A DNA stretch of 39,396 nt. Origin: JAVXTH01 sp036642795 (GTDB lineage: Bacteria; Bacillota_I; Bacilli_A; Erysipelotrichales; Erysipelotrichaceae). The stretch spans positions 1-39,396 of the forward strand of contig JAVXTH010000013.1 of assembly GCA_036642795.1 (NCBI GenBank), read 5' to 3'. Of this stretch, positions 33,440 through 39,396 are shown in pieces; positions within the stretch are counted from its first letter, which is position 1, and each line of letters begins with the position of its first letter. The notes under the pieces were generated by a model. That model did not search any database, had not been told where the DNA came from, and saw nothing but the letters and a program-made list of their open reading frames with translations. The position numbers were made by a program, and so were the translations under genes.

Positions 33440-34731
33440 TATAAAATTTCCTTATATTCCTGAATGACTTGAATGGCTTGTTTTGCCATTGCTTCTTTAC
33501 GTTCTTTCTTTTTCACTTTTTCTAAGCATTCCATAATTCCAAAATTAGCATTCATCGGTTGAAAGTGTTTTGGATTTGCATGGGTTATATAATAAGCCAT
33601 TGAACCAATCACACACGTGTTTGGTAAGCTTAAACATTCTTTGCCTTCTAAATAGCGAGCCATGTTTAAACCAGCTAATAAACCACTTGCTGAGCTTTCT
33701 ACATAGCCTTCCACTCCACACATCTGTCCCGCAAAGAATAAATCATCCCGTTGTACGCTTTGATACGTGCTTCTTAATACTTTAGGTGCACATAAAAAAG
33801 TATTGCGATGCATTACACCATAACGAACAATTGAAACATTCTCAAGACCTGGAATCAATGATAAAATGCGCTTTTGTTCGCCCCAGGTTAAATGGGTTTG
33901 AAATCCAACGATGTTATATAGACTTCCTATCGCATTATCTTGTCTTAATTGTACAACTGCATAAGGTCGCTTTCCATCTGGTGTTTCTAAACCAACTGGT
34001 TTCATTGGGCCAAATAATAAGGTTTGTTCCCCACGTCTTGCCATTTCTTCAAAAGGCATGCATCCTTCAAAATATTTTTCATCTTCAAATTCATGTAAAT
34101 CAGCTGTTTTCGCATGGATTAATTCTTCATAAAAATGATGAAATTGTTCTTGATTCATCGGGCAATTAATATAAGAGGCTTCCCCTTTATCATAACGGCT
34201 TTTAAAATAAGCAACCTTAAAGTCAATGCTATCTTTTTCTATAATTGGTGCTGCCGCATCATAGAAATAAAATGTATCTTCCTTTAAATACTCTTTAATT
34301 GCATTACTCAACGCATCACTTGTTAAAGGGCCACTCGCAATAATGGTTGGGCCATCTAAAATGGTTGTTACTTCATCGTTTATCACTTCCACAAGTGGAT
34401 GTTGTTTGATTGTTTCACTTATTCTTTTTGAAAAAGTATCTCGATCAACCGCTAGTGCACTACCTGCAGGTACACATGTTTCATCCGCTATTTTAATAAT
34501 CAACGAATTCAACCTACGCATTTCTTCTTTTAATACACCTACGGCATTATTTAAAGCATTGCTTCGAAGTGAATTGGAACAAACTAATTCCCCAAACTCA
34601 CCACTTTTATGTGCCGGAGTCATTTTCTTTGGGCGCATTTCATATAAACGAACTTGAATTCCACGATTAACTAATTGCCAACAAGCTTCACATCCAGCAA
34701 GACCTGCTCCGACTACGTTAACTTTTTTCAT
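33439..34731 (-). CDS. trmFO: Methylenetetrahydrofolate-tRNA-(uracil-5-)-methyltransferase TrmFO
   Basis: This 430-aa flavoenzyme makes 5-methyluridine at position 54 of tRNA using methylenetetrahydrofolate. VNVVGAGLAGCEACWQL (4-20) is the FAD-binding Rossmann start. EMRPKKMTPAHKSG (31-44) and ELVCSNSLRSN (48-58), with conserved cysteine C51, are typical of TrmFO (formerly Gid). INCPMNQEQ carries the second conserved cysteine. Its ATG overlaps the topA stop as ATGA. It is full length and unbroken. Confidence 0.95.
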   Translation of the reverse strand: MKKVNVVGAGLAGCEACWQLVNRGIQVRLYEMRPKKMTPAHKSGEFGELVCSNSLRSNALNNAVGVLKEEMRRLNSLIIKIADETCVPAGSALAVDRDTFSKRISETIKQHPLVEVINDEVTTILDGPTIIASGPLTSDALSNAIKEYLKEDTFYFYDAAAPIIEKDSIDFKVAYFKSRYDKGEASYINCPMNQEQFHHFYEELIHAKTADLHEFEDEKYFEGCMPFEEMARRGEQTLLFGPMKPVGLETPDGKRPYAVVQLRQDNAIGSLYNIVGFQTHLTWGEQKRILSLIPGLENVSIVRYGVMHRNTFLCAPKVLRSTYQSVQRDDLFFAGQMCGVEGYVESSASGLLAGLNMARYLEGKECLSLPNTCVIGSMAYYITHANPKHFQPMNANFGIMECLEKVKKKERKEAMAKQAIQVIQEYKEIL

Positions 34732-36932
34732 ACTTCTTTATCGACTGCCTTTTTCTTAACAACTTTTTTTACTGTTTTTTTAGTAGTTTTCTTTTTTGTT
34801 GCTTTTTTTGTTGCTTCTTTTTTTACTTTGTTTTCATCTTTTTTGATATAGCGACAAGCTGGATAATTAGAACAGCCAACAAACGTCGTTCCAAAGCGTG
34901 ATTTACGTTCCACTAATTCATGACCACATTCTGGACACATTTCACCCGTTGGTTTAGGTTCTTCTTTTACTTTGTTGCTCTTTATGTATTTGCATTCTGG
35001 ATAATTAGAACAAGCAAGGAAAGCCCCATAACGGCCTTTCTTAGAAACCATCTTGCTTCCACATTTTGGACAAAGTTCAACTTCACCATTTTCATCTTCT
35101 GCTTCTTCACTTTTTGTATAGCGACAAGTCGGAAAATCAATACAAGAAATAAACTTACCAAAACGGCCAACTCGATAAACTAAATCATTGCCACATTCAG
35201 GGCATTTATCACCAGTTCGTTCTAGTTCTTTCTTTTCCATATGTTCATAAGCATCTTCTAATAAAGGTTCGAATTGTTTATAAAACGAACGTAATTCTTC
35301 AATATTATCACGCGTTCCATTTGCTATTTCATCCAAATGTTCTTCCATGTTTGCGGTATACATAACATTGATAATATCTGAGAAGAACTCTTGAAGCTTT
35401 TGATCGGTTAATTCACCTTGATCGGTTGGGATAAATACTTTCATTTTAGCGCCTTCACTCGGTTTATCTAAATTCACATAACCACGTGCCTGTAACGTAT
35501 CAATAATCATCGCATAAGTAGAAGGACGACCAATTCCCTTTTCTTCTAATTCTTTGATTAAACGAGCTTCACTATAACGAAGTGGAGGTTCTGTGAAATG
35601 TTGTTTTCCTTCTACTTCAACATCTTCTAAAACTTCCTTCTCTTTTAAGACAGGTAATAATTCATCTTTTTGATTTTCGAATTCTTGGTAAAGTTTTAAA
35701 TAACCATCAAACGTAATAATTGATCCACTCGCATTAAATTCACAGCCATTATTTTCAATTACAACCGAAACTACATCGCTTTTAGAAGGTGCCATTAACG
35801 ATGCTAAGGTACGAACATAAATCAGTTTATATAAACGATATTGTTCTTGTGTTAAATGATCTTTAATTTTCTCTGGGGTATTATTTACATTCGTAACACG
35901 AATTGCTTCATGAGCATCTTGGGCATTTTCACTATTTTTTTGACGTAAACGACCAATATATGCTTTTCCAAAAGTTTCTTCAATATATGTATTTGCATCT
36001 TTCACAAAGACTTCACTTAAACGCGTTGAATCGGTACGCATGTAAGATATCAAACCTTCGCTATGACCACCTAAATCAATACCTTCATATAAGCGTTGGG
36101 CAATCTGCATCGTTCTTTTAGCTCCAAAGTTTAACTTTGTACTTGCTTCTTGTTGAAGAGTTGAAGTAATAAAAGGCATTTTAGCTTCCTTTTTTCTTAC
36201 TTTCTTTTCAATGGAAGCTACAACAAAATCTTCACTTAAACGATTAATAATCGCATCGGTTTCACTTTGATTCTTTAATTCTGCTTTTTTACCATCTACT
36301 TTTGAAAGTTGGGCAACAAATGTTTTCTCGTCCTTTTCAATGTTAGCCTGTAAAGACCAATACTCTTCACTCTTAAACGCTCTGATTTCATTTTCACGTT
36401 CCACAATTAAACGCAAAGCAACCGATTGAACTCGTCCTGCTGATTTCGATCTAATTTTACTTTGTAAGAGTTTCGATAGTTTAAAGCCAATAATTCGATC
36501 CAACATCCGCCGTACTTCTTGTGATTTCACCATGTCTTGATCAATTGTTCGAGGATGATCAAAAGCAGCCAATACGGCTGTCTTGGTAATTTCATTAAAA
36601 ATAATTCGGTTTTGTTTTTCCATATCTAAACCAAGTTCTTGAGCTAAATGCCAAGAAATAGCTTCTCCTTCACGATCGGGATCACTTGCTAGATAAACTT
36701 CACTACTTTTTTTTGCGGCTTTTTTTAATGACTTTACTATTTCTCTTTTATCTGGAGATATTTTATACGTTGGTTCAAAATTGTTTTCAATATCGATTCC
36801 AAGTCCACCTTTTCCTGAAGTGGCTAAATCACGGATATGACCTTTACTAGAAACAACTTCAAAATCACTACCTAAGTATTTTTCAATCGTCTTTGATTTT
36901 GATGGTGATTCGACGATAACTAATTTTTTCAT
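34728..36932 (-). CDS. topA: DNA topoisomerase I
   Basis: This 734-aa type IA topoisomerase relaxes negative supercoils. The Toprim domain has VIVESPSKSKTIEKYLG (5-21) and SDPDREGEA (83-91). The catalytic tyrosine is Y297 in SYMRTDSTRLS. Three C-terminal four-cysteine zinc ribbons lie at about 577-603, 621-647 and 666-693. A lysine/threonine-rich basic tail (697-734), rich in KKxTKK repeats, follows and probably binds DNA nonspecifically. GGGAGG lies 6 nt before the ATG. It heads the coupled topA-trmFO-xerC operon. Confidence 0.96.
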   Translation of the reverse strand: MKKLVIVESPSKSKTIEKYLGSDFEVVSSKGHIRDLATSGKGGLGIDIENNFEPTYKISPDKREIVKSLKKAAKKSSEVYLASDPDREGEAISWHLAQELGLDMEKQNRIIFNEITKTAVLAAFDHPRTIDQDMVKSQEVRRMLDRIIGFKLSKLLQSKIRSKSAGRVQSVALRLIVERENEIRAFKSEEYWSLQANIEKDEKTFVAQLSKVDGKKAELKNQSETDAIINRLSEDFVVASIEKKVRKKEAKMPFITSTLQQEASTKLNFGAKRTMQIAQRLYEGIDLGGHSEGLISYMRTDSTRLSEVFVKDANTYIEETFGKAYIGRLRQKNSENAQDAHEAIRVTNVNNTPEKIKDHLTQEQYRLYKLIYVRTLASLMAPSKSDVVSVVIENNGCEFNASGSIITFDGYLKLYQEFENQKDELLPVLKEKEVLEDVEVEGKQHFTEPPLRYSEARLIKELEEKGIGRPSTYAMIIDTLQARGYVNLDKPSEGAKMKVFIPTDQGELTDQKLQEFFSDIINVMYTANMEEHLDEIANGTRDNIEELRSFYKQFEPLLEDAYEHMEKKELERTGDKCPECGNDLVYRVGRFGKFISCIDFPTCRYTKSEEAEDENGEVELCPKCGSKMVSKKGRYGAFLACSNYPECKYIKSNKVKEEPKPTGEMCPECGHELVERKSRFGTTFVGCSNYPACRYIKKDENKVKKEATKKATKKKTTKKTVKKVVKKKAVDKEV

Positions 36933-36960
36933 CTTTTTCCTCCCAGAATGTACGTATCCT

Positions 36961-36988
36961 ATTATTGCTTATTTTTTCATTTTGTCAA
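36961..36988 (-). promoter_or_regulatory. Putative promoter of topA-trmFO-xerC
   Basis: A perfect TTGACA (36988-36983), a 16-nt spacer and AATAAT (36966-36961) on the minus strand, with the start expected about 20 nt before the topA ATG. Confidence 0.65.
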
Positions 36989-36996
36989 ATATAAGT

Positions 36997-37725
36997 TTAA
37001 ATATTTTCTAAATCCAGCTCATCAATTATGATATTTGCACCTTGAGAAATTAGTAAATTACATCCTTTTCCACTGATTTCATCATAATGATGCGGTACCG
37101 CATAAATTGGTTTATTTAAAGTGATTGCTTCATTTACAGTAAGCATTGTACCACTTTTTAACTTTGCTTCCACAACAATTAAAGAAGAACCTAAAGCAGC
37201 AATGATTCGATTTCGCCAAGGAAAATGATAAGCGAGTGGCTTTGTACCGTTGGGATATTCACTTAAAATCAAATGATTCGCTATTATCTCTTCATATAAA
37301 AGATAATTATCCTTTGGATAAGCATAATCTATTCCATTGCCAATAACGGCAATGGTTTTATAATCAAGCGCATTTTGATGAGCACAAGCATCAATTCCCT
37401 TTGCTAAACCTGATATAATAACATATTTATTTTTTAATTGATTAACGATTAAAGTTGTCATCTTTTCACCATAGCTACTCATGATTCTAGAACCGATGAT
37501 GCTCACCATTGCATCCTTTAAATAAGCTAAATTACCTTCATAAAATAAGATCCATGGAGCATAATTTAATTGTTTTAAACACTTTGGGTAGTCATCATCC
37601 ACAATACATATATAATGTCCCTGGTAAACAATCACTTCCCAATCTTCATGATGAGCAATCGCCTGTGCTATTTTATTCCAATCCCCATGATATTTACAAG
37701 CATAATATAAAATCTGTTCGCGCAT
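36997..37725 (-). CDS. dprA: DNA-processing protein DprA/Smf
   Basis: This 242-aa protein loads RecA on incoming single-stranded DNA during transformation. The Rossmann-like core shows IIGSRIMSSYGE (76-87), ISGLAKGIDACAHQNAL (104-120), TIAVIGNGIDYAYPK and a C-terminal SGTMLTVNEA. It ends shortly after this core, so the C-terminal winged-helix domain of many DprA proteins is absent, as in B. subtilis-like short forms. The ATG at 37725 has AAGGAGG 5 nt upstream; upstream TTG and ATG codons lack a ribosome-binding site. It lies between rnhB and topA, the usual smf position. Confidence 0.92.
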   Translation of the reverse strand: MREQILYYACKYHGDWNKIAQAIAHHEDWEVIVYQGHYICIVDDDYPKCLKQLNYAPWILFYEGNLAYLKDAMVSIIGSRIMSSYGEKMTTLIVNQLKNKYVIISGLAKGIDACAHQNALDYKTIAVIGNGIDYAYPKDNYLLYEEIIANHLILSEYPNGTKPLAYHFPWRNRIIAALGSSLIVVEAKLKSGTMLTVNEAITLNKPIYAVPHHYDEISGKGCNLLISQGANIIIDELDLENI

Positions 37726-37766
37726 TTTATCCTCCTTGTTCATCAACGAATCAAATCGTTAATTGA

Positions 37767-37795
37767 ATTAAATAGTTAACCTATACAATACTTAA
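37767..37795 (-). promoter_or_regulatory. Weak promoter candidate for dprA
   Basis: TTAAGT (37795-37790), 17-nt spacer and TTTAAT (37772-37767) on the minus strand, downstream of the rnhB terminator. The match is poor, but a promoter is expected in this gap. Confidence 0.25.
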
Positions 37796-37802
37796 TAAGG
37801 AT

Positions 37803-37832
37803 AAAAAAAGAAAATCCCTAAATAGAATTTTC
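37803..37832 (-). terminator. Intrinsic terminator after rnhB
   Basis: GAAAATTC, a 7-nt loop and GGATTTTC (one G-U pair), followed by TTTTTTT on the minus strand, directly at the rnhB stop. Confidence 0.78.
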
Positions 37833-38453
37833 TTATAAATCAAATTGTATTTGTAATTGCTGTGCAACTGGGGCATAAGTTTTACGATGAATGCTTAATA
37901 CTCCATAGTTTTTCAATGCTTCTTTATGTTGCTTGGTTGGATAACCTTTATGCTTTGCAAACCCATATTCTGGATACAGTACATCATAACCACACATGAT
38001 ATGATCCCGAACCACTTTCGCTAAAATACTTGCCGCCGCAATGCTAACACTTTTTTGATCCCCTTTAATTAAAGAAATCACTTCATGCTCACAATCAGGT
38101 AGTGGCATCGCATCGGATAATACACCATCACACTTCTTAAAACGTTTCACTAAGCGTTCCATGGCATGTTGGGTTGCTCGATAAATATTTTCTTTATCAA
38201 TGATGCTTGGCGATACGATTTCAATATAGTATTCATTTGCTTCTTGAATGATTTCTTTAAACAATCGATTTCGATTCTTTTCATTCACTTTTTTAGAATC
38301 ATAAATTTCATCATGATGATAATCTTTTGGAAAAGCTACTGCAGCAACCACAAGGGGGCCTGCCATTGGTCCTCTTCCTGCTTCATCAAGACCAACAATC
38401 GCTTGATAACCATTCTTCCACCATGCTTTTTCATATTGATTTTCGCATTCCAT
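37833..38453 (-). CDS. rnhB: Ribonuclease HII
   Basis: This 206-aa enzyme cleaves RNA in RNA-DNA hybrids and starts removal of misincorporated ribonucleotides. The metal site GLDEAGRGPMAGP (21-33; D23, E24), YDSKKVNE and KGDQKSVSIAAASILAKVVRD are intact. The open frame extends to a TTG at 38468, but the ATG at 38453 shares a base with the rbgA stop (TAATG) and has GGGAG 8 nt upstream. It is coupled to rbgA as in other Firmicutes. Confidence 0.95.
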   Translation of the reverse strand: MECENQYEKAWWKNGYQAIVGLDEAGRGPMAGPLVVAAVAFPKDYHHDEIYDSKKVNEKNRNRLFKEIIQEANEYYIEIVSPSIIDKENIYRATQHAMERLVKRFKKCDGVLSDAMPLPDCEHEVISLIKGDQKSVSIAAASILAKVVRDHIMCGYDVLYPEYGFAKHKGYPTKQHKEALKNYGVLSIHRKTYAPVAQQLQIQFDL

Positions 38454-39328
38454 TATGGTTTCTCCCAAGAGATTGAACCAATCTTTTCACTGCGAATCTC
38501 GCGTAAAAACATTTCAATGGTACGTTTTTCATCAATTTCATTTTCTTTTAATTTAAAGCCACGCTTTTCCCCAATCGCCCGTAACATTTGATAAGGATCT
38601 TGGATTAAAGGAATTTGAAAACGCGCTTCTAATTCGTTTGGATAATCCTTTAATAATATTTCCATCGCTCCATAAGCAACATCTTCTAAAGGTAAAATTG
38701 AATCACGAATGGCTCCGGTAATTGCTAAGTGTAAAGCAATCGTAGGATCATCAAACTTAGGCCACAAAACACCTGGTGTATCAAGCAATTCTAACTCATT
38801 ACCAATCTTAACCCAGCGTAAATTTTTAGTAACTCCAGGGCGATCTGCTGCTTCCAAAGCTTTTCGTTTTGCCATTCGATTAATAAAAGTAGATTTACCA
38901 ACATTGGGAATTCCAATTACCATCGAGCGAATTGCTCTTGGTTTTATCCCTCGCTTAATCTGTCGTTCAATCATGTTCTTCATTAAATGACGAGCTTCTT
39001 GCATAATGATTGGTTGAATATTATCTTTTAATAAATCCAAAGCAATGACTTTAACAAATTCACTTTCTAAGGATTTAATCCAAGCCTTTGTTATTTCATT
39101 ATTTGCTTTATCCTTTTTACTTAGAATAATTAAACGTGGTTTACTCATCGTCAGTTGGGCTAACAAAGGATTTGTCGATGCGATTGGAATTCGTGCATCT
39201 CTAAGCTCGATTACCATATCAACTAATTTAAGCTTCTCTTCCATTTCACGTTTTGCTTTCGTCATATGGCCAGGAAACCAATTGATATTAATATTCGTAG
39301 TTTGCTTATTCTTTTCTTTCTTTTCCAT
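38453..39328 (-). CDS. rbgA: Ribosome biogenesis GTPase RbgA (YlqF)
   Basis: This 291-aa circularly permuted GTPase is needed for late 50S subunit assembly. INWFPGHMTKAKREM (15-29) is the family start. The G motifs come in permuted order: G4 SKKD (70-73), G1 GIPNVGKST (139-147), G2 near PGVT (164-167) and G3 DTPG (183-186). The C-terminal helical RNA-binding region follows. The ATG at 39334 is only 1 nt from AGGAG, whereas the ATG at 39328 has 7-nt spacing and was chosen. No convincing promoter is seen in the remaining 68 bp to the window edge. Confidence 0.95.
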   Translation of the reverse strand: MEKKEKNKQTTNININWFPGHMTKAKREMEEKLKLVDMVIELRDARIPIASTNPLLAQLTMSKPRLIILSKKDKANNEITKAWIKSLESEFVKVIALDLLKDNIQPIIMQEARHLMKNMIERQIKRGIKPRAIRSMVIGIPNVGKSTFINRMAKRKALEAADRPGVTKNLRWVKIGNELELLDTPGVLWPKFDDPTIALHLAITGAIRDSILPLEDVAYGAMEILLKDYPNELEARFQIPLIQDPYQMLRAIGEKRGFKLKENEIDEKRTIEMFLREIRSEKIGSISWEKP

Positions 39329-39396
39329 GCTCATTCTCCTATTTCATTTATTCAATTATTTTCATCTGTTTAAAAGGATAGAGTACAATTACACTC

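Noticed and set aside
33786..34169. A 127-codon plus-strand open frame opposite trmFO.
   Set aside because: It is antisense to a complete trmFO gene, with no motif or ribosome-binding site.
38166..38591. A 141-codon hydrophobic open frame on the plus strand opposite rnhB and rbgA.
   Set aside because: It crosses two coupled, well-supported genes on the other strand. The hydrophobic runs are a by-product of A-rich lysine codons read in reverse.
638..39328. Use of TGA as tryptophan, given the Mollicute-like features.
   Set aside because: TGA serves as the stop of several full-length genes (Nudix gene, dxr, cdsA, topA, xerC) and no frame needs read-through, so the standard bacterial code applies.
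1..39396. CRISPR arrays, tRNA or rRNA genes, tandem repeats and insertion sequences.
   Set aside because: No regularly spaced repeats, tRNA-like cloverleaf sequences or transposase motifs were noticed. No intergenic gap exceeds about 215 bp. A tRNAscan or Infernal run was not possible.

Overview
The window is a dense, AT-rich bacterial chromosome segment carrying about 35 genes. All but two complete genes lie on the minus strand. TGA is used as a normal stop (for example at the ends of the Nudix gene, dxr, cdsA and topA), so this is not a Mycoplasma-type code. Low G+C, strong AGGAGG ribosome-binding sites, Gram-positive-type FtsY and DnaE, a short SMC (977 aa) and the order rbgA-rnhB-dprA-topA-trmFO-xerC-rpsB-tsf-pyrH-frr-uppS-cdsA-dxr-rseP point to a Firmicute, most likely of the Erysipelotrichia or a relative near the Mollicutes. 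This placement is inferred from gene content and order only. I saw no rRNA, tRNA, CRISPR array, IS element, prophage or attachment site.

Layout from left to right. Positions 1-640 hold the tail of an unknown plus-strand gene and a Nudix ADP-ribose pyrophosphatase, closed by a bidirectional terminator. Positions 638-9393 are accessory metabolism on the minus strand: a membrane-anchored MutS-family ATPase, a RocB-like M20 peptidase, a YbaK/ProX-type tRNA deacylase, a coupled GNAT + DUF2156 acyltransferase pair, and a BtpA/SgcQ - FGGY kinase - histidine phosphatase operon. Positions 9469-13232 are a complete oxidative pentose-phosphate operon (pgl-gnd-zwf) with a palindrome over its putative promoter. 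Next come dnaE (13330-16392) and a tightly overlapped operon read smc-ftsY-ylxM-ackA-nrnA-membrane protein (24553 down to 16480). A hemolysin III/TrhA gene is divergent from smc, and the two putative promoters interlock.

Positions 25362-32315 are the translation and envelope-lipid block rpsB-tsf-pyrH-frr-uppS-cdsA-dxr-rseP. It has a strong promoter and a structured about 110-nt leader before rpsB, a terminator-like hairpin between tsf and pyrH, and a stem-loop before uppS. Positions 32528-39328 are the topA-trmFO-xerC operon, dprA and rbgA-rnhB.

Much of the window is translationally coupled: many adjacent genes overlap by 1, 4, 8 or 11 bp. For a dozen genes the longest open frame starts too far upstream, and the starts given here were moved to codons with correctly spaced ribosome-binding sites. 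I found no clear new defence or mobile system. The most notable items are the membrane MutS-like protein, the BtpA-kinase-phosphatase cassette, the GNAT/DUF2156 pair, the rpsB leader together with an Arg-rich extension of S2, the unidentified 561-aa surface protein between nrnA and dnaE, and ackA embedded in the smc-ftsY operon.
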